Assembly: GCA_021785195.1 (NCBI GenBank)
Contig: JAJYGC010000001.1
Span: forward strand, 1 to 53,743
From: Nitrospirota bacterium
GTDB lineage: Bacteria; Nitrospirota; Leptospirillia; Leptospirillales; Leptospirillaceae
Reading direction: 5' to 3'
DNA: 53,743 bases
Both the position numbers and the translations under genes were made by a program. Of the stretch, positions 15,483 through 25,339 are shown piece by piece; position 1 is the first letter of the stretch; each line of letters opens with the position of its first letter. Under the pieces are notes generated by a model. It was not told where the DNA came from and did not search any database. It was given only the letters and a program-made list of their open reading frames with translations.

Positions 15483-16406
15483 TTGGATGAGTCAGTCCAA
15501 CCATCCGACCGGCCCCTCGACCGGATGGCTCACCGTCCCGTCATGACTTCAGAGGTTCTTGAGGCATTGTCCATTTGTCAGGGATCCTGGTATGTGGACG
15601 CAACATTGGGACAGGGAGGGCACACGGAAGCCATGCTGTCCCAGGGAGCCCAAGTGGTGGCCTTCGATATGGACCCTCTGGCCATCATGAAGGCCCGGGA
15701 AAATCTTTCTCCACGCTTTGGCGACCGGCTTCGGTTGGTGTCCGGAAACCACCGGAACATGGGGCAGGTCCTCATGGACATGGGAATCCATCCCAGGGGG
15801 GTCCTCCTCGACTCCGGATGGTCAATGCCCCAGTCTGAAAGTGATTCTTCCGGATTGTCTTTTGAATCAACCGGGCCACTCGACATGCGAATGGATCCGT
15901 CGGTTGAAAAAACCGCTCTTTCGGTTTTGGAGGAAAGTTCCATCGAAGAATTGGCGTCAATCCTTTCCAATTATGGAGATGAGCCACTGGCGATGGGAAT
16001 TGCCCGGGCGTTGGCCGAAGCCCGATCCCGGGGACGTCTTCCGGGAACCCCCAAGGAATTGGCTGCGTTCGTCAGCGGGGTTTATTACCGGAAAGGATAT
16101 CGTCGGAGTCGAAGGCATCCCGCGACCCGGACGTTCATGGCCCTTCGAATCGTCGTCAACGGGGAAATTGATTCCCTGATCCTGGGGCTTGCAGGTGTCC
16201 GGCCGTTGCTGGAATCGGGGGGAAAGCTTGTGGTGCTGAGTTTCCATTCACGTGAAGATCGGGAAATCAAACATCTGTTTCGCAATTGGGTTCGGGAAGG
16301 GTTGGGGAGTCTTCCCTTTTCCAAGCCAAGGACGGCAGACAAAGAGGAGCTTCGCCGGAATCCCAGGGCCCGAAGCGCCAAGATGAGGGTGTTCATTGAG
16401 AATTGA
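15483..16406 (+). CDS. rsmH: 16S rRNA (cytosine(1402)-N(4))-methyltransferase
   Basis: RsmH methylates C1402 of 16S rRNA with S-adenosylmethionine and is the conserved second gene of the dcw cluster. The 307-residue form has the entry motif AHRPVMTSEVLEAL, SAM-binding DATLGQGGHTEAML and the C-terminal VVLSFHSREDREIK. The usual FDLGVSSPQ loop is altered to LLDSGWSMPQ, a notable divergence. TTG 15483 is chosen because GGGAGGAG sits at 15470-15477; an in-frame TTG at 15465 overlaps the mraZ stop and has no such site. Its end overlaps the ftsL-like start. Confidence 0.92.
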   Translation: MDESVQPSDRPLDRMAHRPVMTSEVLEALSICQGSWYVDATLGQGGHTEAMLSQGAQVVAFDMDPLAIMKARENLSPRFGDRLRLVSGNHRNMGQVLMDMGIHPRGVLLDSGWSMPQSESDSSGLSFESTGPLDMRMDPSVEKTALSVLEESSIEELASILSNYGDEPLAMGIARALAEARSRGRLPGTPKELAAFVSGVYYRKGYRRSRRHPATRTFMALRIVVNGEIDSLILGLAGVRPLLESGGKLVVLSFHSREDREIKHLFRNWVREGLGSLPFSKPRTADKEELRRNPRARSAKMRVFIEN

Positions 16407-16671
16407 GCGAATACTTGACCCCAGGTTTGCCTGGATCTTTTTCTTCTGCGCCCTGCTGTACTTCATGGGGGCGATGGGTGTTTCGATCCTGTCTGTCCGG
16501 GCCGACCATGAAATGGCTCGGAACCGGGACGATATCCGGAACCAGCAGAAACTTCTGAAGTCACTCCAGATGGATGAGGCGATGCTGACGCGTGAGGCAC
16601 GTATCAGGAGCTTTTCCCGGGACAACGATTTGAAAAGGGTCGCTCCCGCTTCCGTCATCTATCTGCCCTAA
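16396..16671 (+). CDS. ftsL: FtsL-like division protein
   Basis: A 91-residue bitopic protein with a short cytoplasmic N terminus, one membrane helix (about 12-34, WIFFFCALLYFMGAMGVSIL) and a periplasmic helical segment with heptad character ending NDLKRVAPASVIYLP. This matches FtsL in size, topology and position between rsmH and ftsI; sequence identity in this family is low, so the call rests largely on synteny. TTG 16396 overlaps the rsmH end. FtsL would link FtsQ/FtsB to FtsWI at the septum. Confidence 0.78.
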   Translation: MRIERILDPRFAWIFFFCALLYFMGAMGVSILSVRADHEMARNRDDIRNQQKLLKSLQMDEAMLTREARIRSFSRDNDLKRVAPASVIYLP

Positions 16672-16769
16672 TGGACCTGACGAATATGGACCGGAGCTTG
16701 GACCCATGATCTAGGCAATGCGCGCTATTGAATTTCAGGGAATCGGGTTGGAAAGTCTGGAGGAGTGCC

Positions 16770-18506
16770 GTGAAAATCCGGACAACTTGGGTCGTCATCA
16801 GCGTTTTGAGCGCATTTTTTGCGGTTGCAATCCGGCTGGTGGATGTCCAGTTTCTCGACCGTTCCAAGTACAGGACTGCATCGCTCAGGGAACACCAGCG
16901 CTTTCTCAGGGTTCAGGGGGAACGAGGGATCCTTCTCGATCGAAATGGCCATGTCCTGGCTGAGAATCGTGACGTCCCATCGCTTGTGGCCGACCCGGAG
17001 CTTCTTCGTTCCAGACTGTCGCCAGGCGTGGTTTCCGTTCGTCTTGCCCCTGTCCTTTCCCTGTCACCTGCCCGTATCAGATTGATCCTGAAGAAAAAGA
17101 CCCATTTCATCTGGGTCCGTCATGGTCTTTCCGATCAGCAGGTCCGATACTTCCGCACACATCGTCTGCCAGGACTATTTATTGTTGAGGAAGAGAAGCG
17201 CTTCTACCCTGAAGGGGTTTCATCCCATGCCGTGCTGGGCTCAACCGGACTTGAGAATTCCGGGTTGTCAGGGCTCGAGAAGACCTATGACAATTATCTG
17301 AGTGGCAGAAAGGGCGGGAGAATCCTTGAGATTTCCGCCCGGGGCAAATCGTATTTTTCCCTGGATCAGAAACCTCCCCAGGGTCTGATGGGGGACTCGG
17401 TCTATACGACAATTGACGGGCGACTCCAAAAATATGCTCAGGACACCCTCGATGAGCAGGTCGCAAATTTTGGGGCCGAAGGGGGGGTGGTACTGGTGAT
17501 GGACCCCCGAACGGGTGGAATCCTGGCAATGGCGGCCAATAGTTCTGGAAAAGGACTTGAAATGAACCCGGCCATCTCGATGGTCTACGAACCGGGATCG
17601 ATCTTTAAGCTTGTCACGGCCAGTGCCGCATTAAATGAACATCGGGTGAGCCTGACGGACCATTTCGACGGGCACAATGGAGTGTTTTATATCCCGGGCG
17701 GTGCACTGCATGATGACGAGCCCTCGAAAAGCCTGACGCTCGGGGAGATTTTGGTGAAATCAAGCAATATCGGGATTTCCCAGGTGGGGCTCCGGCTTGG
17801 TCCTGATCTTTTTTACCGGTATATCAAAGGGTTCGGGTTTGGCCAGAAAACCGGGATTGATTTTCCGGGAGAGTCGGTCGGGATCGTTCATTCTCCCGCC
17901 CACTGGTCCCATCGTTCCATCTACAGCATGTCCATGGGACAGGAAGTCGGTGTCACCCCCATCCAGATTGTGACGGCGGTCAGTGCAATCGCCAACGGTG
18001 GTCATCTCCTGAAACCGTATCTTGTCCGTAAAATCGTCGACCACTCGGGTCGGACCGTCTATCGGAGGGATCCGGAAAGGGGCCGCCGGGTGATCTCCCC
18101 TGAAACCAGCAAAACCCTTCTGGAGCTACTGCGTAACGTCGTGGCTCCAGGGGGGACAGGGGTCAATGCCGTCATCCAGGGCTATGAGGTGGCAGGAAAG
18201 ACTGGAACCGCACAGGTATACGATCCGTTGAAACATGCCTATACCCGGAGGAGGACAATCGATTCTTTTGTCGGGGTTCTTCCCGTTTCGAACCCGTCTC
18301 TGGTCATTCTGGCCGTGGTTGTAAAACCAAAGAAGTTGTCCTGGGGAGGGACGGTGGCCGCTCCCCTTTTCCGAAAAGTGGCTGAGATGGCCCTTGTCCG
18401 TTTCCGAATCCCGTCGGATGAGCAGGTCAAGGATCCTTCTCGTCCCCTGGTTGCGAAGGTCGTCGCAGAGAGAAGTGGCACAACCGTGTCAGAAAAGATA
18501 AAATGA
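16770..18506 (+). CDS. ftsI: septal peptidoglycan transpeptidase FtsI (PBP3-type)
   Basis: Class B penicillin-binding protein that cross-links septal peptidoglycan with FtsW. The 578 residues have one N-terminal membrane helix (TTWVVISVLSAFFAVAIRL), a dimerisation domain with RGILLDRNGHVLA, and the transpeptidase with SIFK near 276 (catalytic Ser), SSN near 331 and KTGTAQ near 477. All three active-site motifs are intact. GTG 16770 is preceded by GGAGGAG (16759-16765), better placed than the upstream TTG at 16728. No PASTA domain is present. Confidence 0.95.
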   Translation: MKIRTTWVVISVLSAFFAVAIRLVDVQFLDRSKYRTASLREHQRFLRVQGERGILLDRNGHVLAENRDVPSLVADPELLRSRLSPGVVSVRLAPVLSLSPARIRLILKKKTHFIWVRHGLSDQQVRYFRTHRLPGLFIVEEEKRFYPEGVSSHAVLGSTGLENSGLSGLEKTYDNYLSGRKGGRILEISARGKSYFSLDQKPPQGLMGDSVYTTIDGRLQKYAQDTLDEQVANFGAEGGVVLVMDPRTGGILAMAANSSGKGLEMNPAISMVYEPGSIFKLVTASAALNEHRVSLTDHFDGHNGVFYIPGGALHDDEPSKSLTLGEILVKSSNIGISQVGLRLGPDLFYRYIKGFGFGQKTGIDFPGESVGIVHSPAHWSHRSIYSMSMGQEVGVTPIQIVTAVSAIANGGHLLKPYLVRKIVDHSGRTVYRRDPERGRRVISPETSKTLLELLRNVVAPGGTGVNAVIQGYEVAGKTGTAQVYDPLKHAYTRRRTIDSFVGVLPVSNPSLVILAVVVKPKKLSWGGTVAAPLFRKVAEMALVRFRIPSDEQVKDPSRPLVAKVVAERSGTTVSEKIK

Positions 18507-18552
18507 AACTGTTCCCGAAAAGGGGGAGTCTGATGCGCAACGGAACTGATTC

Positions 18553-20079
18553 ATGTCCAACCTGAAAATCCAACATGACGTCCAGTGGCTGGCGGACCGG
18601 ATCCCGGCTCCGTCCTGGGGGATTTTTCCCAAGACCGTCAACCATCTTTCCGATCATTCCCGTTCTGTCCTTCCGGAAACGCTATTCCTCGTTCGTCCCG
18701 GTCCTTCCTTTCGATGGGAGTTTGTTCAGGATGCATTGGATCGGGGTGCGATCTTTCTGGTGTCCGACCGGTCCCTTCTCCCTGACTGGGAGCGTCGACC
18801 AGAACTGAAAAAACGCATCGAAGCGGGTGCTGGCCTGTCCTTTGTTGAGGAGATCCAATCCTGGAGCGGGCGTTTTGCCTCCGAGTGGTGGGGAAATCCT
18901 TCCTCTTTCCTCAAGGTTGTCGGCGTGACCGGAACCAATGGCAAGACAACCTCGAGTTTCCTGACCCGATCAATCTGTTCTTCCAGCAGTTTACCGTGCG
19001 GCCTCCTTGGAACGGTTGTTTTCCACATGGGAAGGGAAGAAGAAGAGGCTCCCCAAACCACCCCGGGAGCCCTCCAGATCCAATCCCTGTTCGCGCAGGC
19101 CCGTTCGTCCGGTCTCAAGGCCGTCTCAATGGAGGTCTCGTCCCATGCCCTTGAGCAGGACCGGGTTTCGGGAACACGTTTCTCGGTCGTACATTTCACG
19201 AATCTGACCAGGGACCACCTGGACTACCATCAGGATATGGAGAAGTATTTCGAGGCCAAGCGCCGACTGATGGTCTGGACGAACCCGGACGGTACCCATC
19301 CTGTGGCGGTTGTGCATGCCGGAGATCCGAAAGGGAAGATCCTCGTGGAGGACTTACGGAAAATGGGGCGGTCTGTCCTGTCTTACGGAGAATCGCCTGA
19401 AGCGGATATCTGGCCCAAGGATGTCGAAGTGGGGCTCTCTGGAATCCGGGGGGGCCTGATGACGCCCAGCGGGGTCCTCGTGATCGAGTCACCCCTTTCC
19501 GGGCACTACAATCTGCAGAACATCATGGGCGCCGTCGGAACTGGGCTGGCTCTGGGACTTCCCCTGAGCGGAATCATGGCCGGTGTCCGGGCCCTTTCCG
19601 GCGTTCCCGGACGGTTCGAACGGATCGATTCGGGGAAAGGGTTCTCCGTCATTGTCGATTATGCCCACACGGACGATGCCCTGGCCAACCTTCTGGATGC
19701 GGTCCGTCCGATCACCGCTGGACAGGTAATTACCGTTTTTGGATGTGGCGGGGATCGCGATCGGGGTAAACGACCCAGAATGGGACGGGTGGCGGGGGAG
19801 AGATCCGACTTCGTCCTCCTGACCTCCGATAATCCCAGGACGGAGTCTGCCGAAGCGATTCTGGACGAGGTTGAACCCGGGATCCTGGAGACTCAAACCC
19901 CCTATCTTCGGATGGCTGACCGGAAAGAAGCCATTTTTGAGGCGATCAGACGGGCTCGCCCTGGCGATTCCGTGGTGATTGCCGGAAAAGGTCATGAAAA
20001 CTACCAGATTCTGGGTCGGGAAAAGATCCATTTTGATGACCGGGAAATGGCTCGGGAAGCACTTGGAGGCAGTTTGTGA
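18553..20079 (+). CDS. murE: UDP-MurNAc-L-Ala-D-Glu:meso-diaminopimelate ligase
   Basis: MurE adds the third residue to the peptidoglycan precursor in the cytoplasm. The 508-residue ligase has the P-loop GVTGTNGKTTSSF near 125, the region SMEVSSHALEQDR, the domain-3 entry DYAHTDDAL and the meso-DAP selectivity motif DNPRTE near 425, which indicates diaminopimelate rather than lysine. ATG 18553 is the chosen start; its ribosome site is weak. Its stop overlaps the murF GTG (GTGA), so the two are likely coupled. Confidence 0.96.
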   Translation: MSNLKIQHDVQWLADRIPAPSWGIFPKTVNHLSDHSRSVLPETLFLVRPGPSFRWEFVQDALDRGAIFLVSDRSLLPDWERRPELKKRIEAGAGLSFVEEIQSWSGRFASEWWGNPSSFLKVVGVTGTNGKTTSSFLTRSICSSSSLPCGLLGTVVFHMGREEEEAPQTTPGALQIQSLFAQARSSGLKAVSMEVSSHALEQDRVSGTRFSVVHFTNLTRDHLDYHQDMEKYFEAKRRLMVWTNPDGTHPVAVVHAGDPKGKILVEDLRKMGRSVLSYGESPEADIWPKDVEVGLSGIRGGLMTPSGVLVIESPLSGHYNLQNIMGAVGTGLALGLPLSGIMAGVRALSGVPGRFERIDSGKGFSVIVDYAHTDDALANLLDAVRPITAGQVITVFGCGGDRDRGKRPRMGRVAGERSDFVLLTSDNPRTESAEAILDEVEPGILETQTPYLRMADRKEAIFEAIRRARPGDSVVIAGKGHENYQILGREKIHFDDREMAREALGGSL

Positions 20080-21569
20080 GCCTTGATGGGAACGGATGGC
20101 TCACGATCGGAGAGGTCCAGGAAATGACTCAGGCTTATTGGGCCGGTCATTCCCTTCCTTCTGAAACCCCTTTGACCGGTGCGGTGACGGATACCCGATC
20201 CATGGTGCCCGGATGCATTTTCATCGCACTTGAGGGAGAGCGCTTCGACGGGCACTCTTTTCTTTCGGAGGCCTTTTCCAGGGGTGCTGTCGTGGCGATG
20301 GTCTCCCGAGAGATTCCCGGGGCGGGACCCCAGCTGGTGGTCCCTGACACCTTGAGGGGGTTACAGGGAATTGCCCGGGCAGTTCTCTCCCGGCGGTTCG
20401 GAGAAGGAAAGAAACTGGTCACCCTTACGGGAACGGCTGGAAAAACAACGACCCGGGAGCTCCTGCGTCTGGTCCTCGGCGGAGTGGACGGTCAGGTTCA
20501 TTCCAACCGGTTGAACTGGAATAATGAGATCGGTGTTCCAAGGACTCTCTGGGAATGGCCATCCTCCTCTCCGGAAGCCATCCTGGAAGTGGGGATCCGA
20601 AAGCCGGGGGATATGGAATTTCTCTCTCCTGTCCTTGTTGCGGATGTGGCAATCGTAACCTCGATCGGTCAGGGTCATCTCGAGACGCTGGGGTCGGTCT
20701 ACGGGGTCTGGCAGGAAAAGTCCAGGTTGTTGGGATATGTCCGGCCCGGGGGGACGGTTGTTCTTCCTCTTGAGATCTTTGAGCGGTTTTCCCAGGATCC
20801 TTTTTTCCAGAAACAGGACCTGAATCTTCTTCTTGTCGCGATGGCCTTGCCTGAAACGAATCCCGATACAGTGTTCCTCTCTCCGCTGCCTTCCGGAGCC
20901 CTTGTCCTGGACGGTCGGGTCAGCGTGGACGCGATGGGAGGGTGGCATTTGTCCGGCCGGCTGGGAACGGAGAATTTCGAATGCCTTCTTCCTTCCCCCT
21001 CATCCACATTGGCGATGGATGCGCTTCTCGCTCTTGCGGCCGGCCGGGCACTTGGAGTCCCCCTTTCGGAAGGTGCCACCCGGGTCCAATCGTTTCGCCC
21101 CCTGCCGGGACGAATGCAGGTTTCCAGAACGACGGAAGGTGCCATGATCCTTCTTGACCATTACAATGCCAATCCGCTCTCGATGGCAGGAGCTTTTGAC
21201 TGGGCGTTCCAGATCTGGCGAAAGGAAGGCGAGAGAATCGGGAACAATGGACCGGGGAAGTTCCTTGCGGTCCTGGGGGACATGCTGGAACTTGGGGAGG
21301 AGTCCCCTTCCCTCCATCGGGAGATCGGAGTTGAAGCCTCCTGCTTCCCGTTTTCGGGAATCTATTACAAGGGACGATTTTCCGGGCCTTTCCGCGAAGG
21401 CTTTGAGCGCGGGGGCGGGGCGCCCTCCATTGTTCAGGACATACCGCTGGAAGGAGACCTTCCGGAAGGGTTCTTTCCTCCCCTCGTGGCAGGAGACGTT
21501 GTTCTTGTCAAGGGATCCCGGGGAATGCACCTCGAACGTGAGGCCAGCTATCTCGGTGAGGGCTCCTGA
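20076..21569 (+). CDS. murF: UDP-MurNAc-tripeptide:D-Ala-D-Ala ligase
   Basis: MurF attaches D-Ala-D-Ala to complete the pentapeptide precursor. The 497 residues include an N-terminal MurF-type domain with GAVTDTRSMVPGCIFIALEG, the P-loop LTGTAGKTTTRELL near 120-133, NWNNEIGVPRTL and the C-terminal LDHYNANPLSM. GTG 20076 overlaps the murE stop, and its own stop overlaps the mraY ATG (TGATG). It is slightly longer than E. coli MurF (452). Confidence 0.95.
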   Translation: MSLDGNGWLTIGEVQEMTQAYWAGHSLPSETPLTGAVTDTRSMVPGCIFIALEGERFDGHSFLSEAFSRGAVVAMVSREIPGAGPQLVVPDTLRGLQGIARAVLSRRFGEGKKLVTLTGTAGKTTTRELLRLVLGGVDGQVHSNRLNWNNEIGVPRTLWEWPSSSPEAILEVGIRKPGDMEFLSPVLVADVAIVTSIGQGHLETLGSVYGVWQEKSRLLGYVRPGGTVVLPLEIFERFSQDPFFQKQDLNLLLVAMALPETNPDTVFLSPLPSGALVLDGRVSVDAMGGWHLSGRLGTENFECLLPSPSSTLAMDALLALAAGRALGVPLSEGATRVQSFRPLPGRMQVSRTTEGAMILLDHYNANPLSMAGAFDWAFQIWRKEGERIGNNGPGKFLAVLGDMLELGEESPSLHREIGVEASCFPFSGIYYKGRFSGPFREGFERGGGAPSIVQDIPLEGDLPEGFFPPLVAGDVVLVKGSRGMHLEREASYLGEGS

Positions 21570-22642
21570 TGTTGTACCAGCTTTTTTACTTGCACCAGGA
21601 AATTCCCTTTTTCAATATTTTCCGGTATATCACTTTTCGGGCGATCTATGCCACGGTCACATCCATGGTGCTGCTCCTGATCGTCGGTCCATGGCTGATC
21701 CGTTGGCTGAGGCGGGTTCAGGTCGGACAGGAAGTTCGGGACGATGGTCCCAAATCCCACCTTTCCAAGCAGGGGACACCGACCATGGGCGGTGTGTTGA
21801 TCCTGATCGGAATCTTTGTCTCGACCCTGCTCTGGGCGGATCTGTCGGACCGGTATGTCTGGATGGTTTTGCTCAGTCTGGGGGTGAACGGAGCCATCGG
21901 TTTCCTGGATGATTACCTAAAGGTCGTCCGGAAGAAATCCAAAGGGCTTTTGGCGTGGCAAAAATTCAGTCTCCAGATTGTCACGGGGGTGGCCCTGGTC
22001 CTATGGTACATGTCCGTTTCGAATGGTGACACCCGGATTGTCGTACCGTTTCTGAAAGTCCTGAATCCAGTCCTTGGGATCTTCTTTCTTCCATTTGCGG
22101 TGGGTGTGCTGGCCGGGACGGCCAATGCCGTCAACCTGACGGATGGTCTCGACGGTCTCGCGATCGGACCGGTCATGGTGGTCGCGCTTTCCTTCATGGG
22201 AATCACCTATGTGACGGGGCACCATCTCTTCGCGCAGTATCTCGAAATCCTTCATGTTCCCGGGGCGGGGGAGCTTGCCATTGTGTGCGGGGCCATGGTG
22301 GGCTCATCCCTCGGGTTCTTGTGGTTCAATTCCTATCCGGCCTCCATCTTCATGGGGGATGTCGGTTCCCTGGCCTTGGGAGGCGGGATCGGCATGATGG
22401 CGATCATCACCCGCCAGGAGCTTCTCCTGGTTGTTCTCGGTGGCATCTTTGTGGCCGAGGCCGTTTCGGTCATTGCCCAGGTCCTGTCATTTAAAATCCG
22501 GAAGAAGCGGGTGTTGCGAATGGCCCCGTTGCACCATCATTATGAGCTTGGGGGGCTGGAAGAACCCAAGGTCATCGTCAGGTTCTGGATCGTTTCGATC
22601 ATTCTGGCGCTCATCAGCCTCAGCACCTTCAAACTCCGTTGA
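21569..22642 (+). CDS. mraY: phospho-MurNAc-pentapeptide transferase
   Basis: MraY transfers phospho-MurNAc-pentapeptide to undecaprenyl phosphate, forming lipid I at the inner membrane. The 357-residue polytopic protein (about ten helices) has the family motifs SHLSKQGTPTMGGVLIL, FLDDYLKV, NLTDGLDGLA, FMGDVGSLALGG and PLHHHYELGG with the catalytic aspartates. The length matches E. coli MraY (360). The ATG overlaps the murF stop, and the stop codon is 14 bp before the chosen murD ATG. Confidence 0.97.
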   Translation: MLYQLFYLHQEIPFFNIFRYITFRAIYATVTSMVLLLIVGPWLIRWLRRVQVGQEVRDDGPKSHLSKQGTPTMGGVLILIGIFVSTLLWADLSDRYVWMVLLSLGVNGAIGFLDDYLKVVRKKSKGLLAWQKFSLQIVTGVALVLWYMSVSNGDTRIVVPFLKVLNPVLGIFFLPFAVGVLAGTANAVNLTDGLDGLAIGPVMVVALSFMGITYVTGHHLFAQYLEILHVPGAGELAIVCGAMVGSSLGFLWFNSYPASIFMGDVGSLALGGGIGMMAIITRQELLLVVLGGIFVAEAVSVIAQVLSFKIRKKRVLRMAPLHHHYELGGLEEPKVIVRFWIVSIILALISLSTFKLR

Positions 22643-22656
22643 TCCAGGGAGATACG

Positions 22657-24114
22657 ATGTCCGAGCTGTCCCGTTTTCGGATGAACCCGGGAGATCCGCT
22701 GACCATTCTGGGGGCAGGGAGATCCGGGATCGCCGCCGCCCGTCTGGCCCGTTTTCTGGGACATCCGGTCAGACTGGTGGACGAAGGACACGAATTGTCC
22801 GGTGAACTGAGGGACAGCCTCAATCGGTTGGGGGTGGCGATCGAGCTGGACTTCCCCATTACTCCCGAATGGGTTGGGTCGCTTCCGTTTGTCATTGTGA
22901 GCCCTGGGCTTCCTCCCATGAGGTGGGCAGGGGAAGAAGCGCCGCTGTTCCGGAAGAATGTCATCGGTGAACTGGAATGGGCGGCAATGCAGACGGGACT
23001 CCCCATGATCGTCGTGGGAGGGACAAACGGGAAGTCAACCACTTCGGCCCTGTTGGCCCATCTTCTTGAATCTGTGGGGGAACGACCCTTCCTGGGAGGG
23101 AATTTCGGGATCCCCCTGTCAGAAATGGTCCTCGAATCGATGGAGTCCGGGGCGTCGCGTTATACCTCTTGCGTCATCGAAATTTCCAGCTTCCAGGCCG
23201 AAACCCTCGGGTTCCTCTTTCCCAGGGTCAACCTCCTCCTGAATGTGACCCCGGATCATCTGGATCGATATCCCTCTTTTGAAGCCTACCGTGCGGCCAA
23301 ATGGAATGCCTTCAGAACACAATCTCCCGAAACGTGGGCCATTTTGAACGGGGATCCCGGCTCCGGCATCCTTCCGGTCCCGGATCTGTCCTGTCGGGTT
23401 GCCTTCTTTCGGCTCGACCCGGAGCGTTCCTCCGGATCCGGCCCCGGCCTCGTCATGAGTCGCAATGGATCGCTGGCCACCCTTGAGGGAGTCCCGGGTT
23501 GTCCCCAGGTCTCCTGGTATACGGGAGATTTCGCTTTGGAAGGACATGGCAACCGTCAGAATCTGGCTGCAGCCCTTCTGGGAGCGGCCTTATTCATTCT
23601 GGATCGGGGAAGGGCCCTGTCCGGGACGGAATCTGCATTTGAAAAGGCACTGGCCTCCTTTCGGGGTCTTCCCCACAGAATGGAACGGGTGGGGGAATGG
23701 AAGGGGGTCCGCTTCATCAATGATTCAAAGGCGACCAACGTGGATTCAACAAGATTGGCGCTCAGGGGATTTCGGGAAGGACCCCCTTCGGTTCACCTCA
23801 TATTGGGGGGAAGGGACAAGGGAGCCCCCTATCACCCGCTTCGGGAAGAGATCGTCCGGTCGGTCAAGTCGATCGTCGCCCTGGGAGAGGCAAAGGATCG
23901 GATCCAGGGGGAGTTGGGGGACCTGGTTCCGTTCCAGTGTGTCCAATCGTTGGAGGAAGGAGTGGAACGGGCTTTGAACCTGGCCGTTCCAGGGGATTGC
24001 ATCCTGCTTTCTCCGGCCTGTTCGAGCTACGACATGTTCCACGGTTACGAAGAACGTGGATCGGTCTTCAGAAAAATTGTGGAGAGAGTCATCGCCAACA
24101 GAACGGAAATGTAG
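22657..24114 (+). CDS. murD: UDP-MurNAc-L-alanine:D-glutamate ligase
   Basis: MurD adds D-Glu to UDP-MurNAc-Ala. The 485-residue product has an N-terminal Rossmann-like UDP-binding domain (TILGAGRSGIAAARL), the P-loop VVGGTNGKSTTSALLAH, the motif FINDSKATNVDST and the C-terminal LSPACSSYDMFHGYEERG. ATG 22657 has AGGGAG five bases upstream; an in-frame TTG at 22639 overlapping the mraY stop is an alternative. ftsW follows after 13 bp. Confidence 0.95.
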   Translation: MSELSRFRMNPGDPLTILGAGRSGIAAARLARFLGHPVRLVDEGHELSGELRDSLNRLGVAIELDFPITPEWVGSLPFVIVSPGLPPMRWAGEEAPLFRKNVIGELEWAAMQTGLPMIVVGGTNGKSTTSALLAHLLESVGERPFLGGNFGIPLSEMVLESMESGASRYTSCVIEISSFQAETLGFLFPRVNLLLNVTPDHLDRYPSFEAYRAAKWNAFRTQSPETWAILNGDPGSGILPVPDLSCRVAFFRLDPERSSGSGPGLVMSRNGSLATLEGVPGCPQVSWYTGDFALEGHGNRQNLAAALLGAALFILDRGRALSGTESAFEKALASFRGLPHRMERVGEWKGVRFINDSKATNVDSTRLALRGFREGPPSVHLILGGRDKGAPYHPLREEIVRSVKSIVALGEAKDRIQGELGDLVPFQCVQSLEEGVERALNLAVPGDCILLSPACSSYDMFHGYEERGSVFRKIVERVIANRTEM

Positions 24115-24127
24115 ACGGAGGGCATCT

Positions 24128-25339
24128 GTGACAGTCGTCATCCATTCGGAACAGAAAACGTCTTCTTCACCCGACATCCCTCCCGTTCAACCCCGCCCTT
24201 CCCAGAAAGTGGACATGATCCTCCTTTTTTCGGTGATTCTTCTCCTGGTGATCGGCATGGTGATGGTGATGTCTGCCGCATTGGCGACAAGCCAGCCCTT
24301 TCATCTGTTCAGCCGCCAGCTGATTTCCGTCGTCCTTGCGATGACCGTCATCCTGGGGATTGCCAGCATGGACTACCACCGCTGGGTCAAATGGAGATTG
24401 CCTATCTATGCCGGTGGGGTGGGTGTGTTGCTGGCCCTGTATGTTCCCCACGTGGGAATGGTCATGAATGGGGCGAGACGCTGGATTCATCTGGGGTTCC
24501 TGACGCTTCAGCCTTCTGAAATGGCCCGGGATGCCATGGTGATCCTTGCGGCGGCCCTCCTGGACAAGTCGAGGAGGCTGGGGCAGGAAGGGGGACCCCT
24601 TCTCATTCCCCGACCCAACCTGATTTTTTTTGGAATGCTTTTGGGCGTTTATGTAATCCTGATCCTGCGGGAGCCGGATTTTGGCTCATGTCTGTTCATG
24701 GTCATGGTCCTCGGCCTCATGTTCCTGCTTGCCGGCATTCCGATGAAACTCGTCTTGAAATTGGGGGTAGGTGTCCTTCCGGTCATTGCCTGGTTTCTCC
24801 TGCATCATCGATACACACTCGAACGGTTCCAGAATTTCAAGATGGCCAGCCACGCCTCTTCAGCGGCGGCAACACAGCTTGGGCAATCCCTCGTGGCCCT
24901 GGGATCCGGTGGCCTCACGGGAGCCGGTCTTGGTCACGACTGGGTGGGGGGAGGCATTTTGCCCGAACCGGGGACCGACTTCATTTTCGCACTGGTCGGC
25001 GAAGAGTTGGGGCTTTTCGGAACCCTGGTCGTGCTCGGGATTTTTGCGACGATTTTCTACCGGGGAATGAAGATCGCCTCCAAAGCCCCAGATTTCCTGG
25101 GCCGGATTCTGGCCCAGGGATTTACGCTGTCCATTGCAGTGGAGGCGATTATCAACATGGGGGTGGTGACAGGGCTGTTCCCGACAAAGGGGATCCCTTT
25201 GCCTTTCATGAGTTTCGGGGGTTCATCCCTTCTGGCCAACGCCTGGGGGATCGGGGTGATCCTTTCGGTTTCTAGGTTCCGGAAGACCGGGACAGAGGCC
25301 CCTTCCGCCCTGGAGCCCGAGATTCGCCATGCCGCATGA
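24128..25339 (+). CDS. ftsW: septal peptidoglycan glycosyltransferase FtsW
   Basis: SEDS-family polymerase that works with FtsI at the septum. The 403 residues form about ten membrane helices, with the conserved GARRWIHLGFLTLQPSE, REPDFGS, the large loop GLGHDWVGGGILPEPGTDF and PLPFMSFGGSSLLANAWG near the C terminus. GTG 24128 is preceded by GGAGGG (24118-24123), preferred over an in-frame ATG inside murD at 24056. Its end overlaps the murG ATG by 11 bases. Confidence 0.95.
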   Translation: MTVVIHSEQKTSSSPDIPPVQPRPSQKVDMILLFSVILLLVIGMVMVMSAALATSQPFHLFSRQLISVVLAMTVILGIASMDYHRWVKWRLPIYAGGVGVLLALYVPHVGMVMNGARRWIHLGFLTLQPSEMARDAMVILAAALLDKSRRLGQEGGPLLIPRPNLIFFGMLLGVYVILILREPDFGSCLFMVMVLGLMFLLAGIPMKLVLKLGVGVLPVIAWFLLHHRYTLERFQNFKMASHASSAAATQLGQSLVALGSGGLTGAGLGHDWVGGGILPEPGTDFIFALVGEELGLFGTLVVLGIFATIFYRGMKIASKAPDFLGRILAQGFTLSIAVEAIINMGVVTGLFPTKGIPLPFMSFGGSSLLANAWGIGVILSVSRFRKTGTEAPSALEPEIRHAA

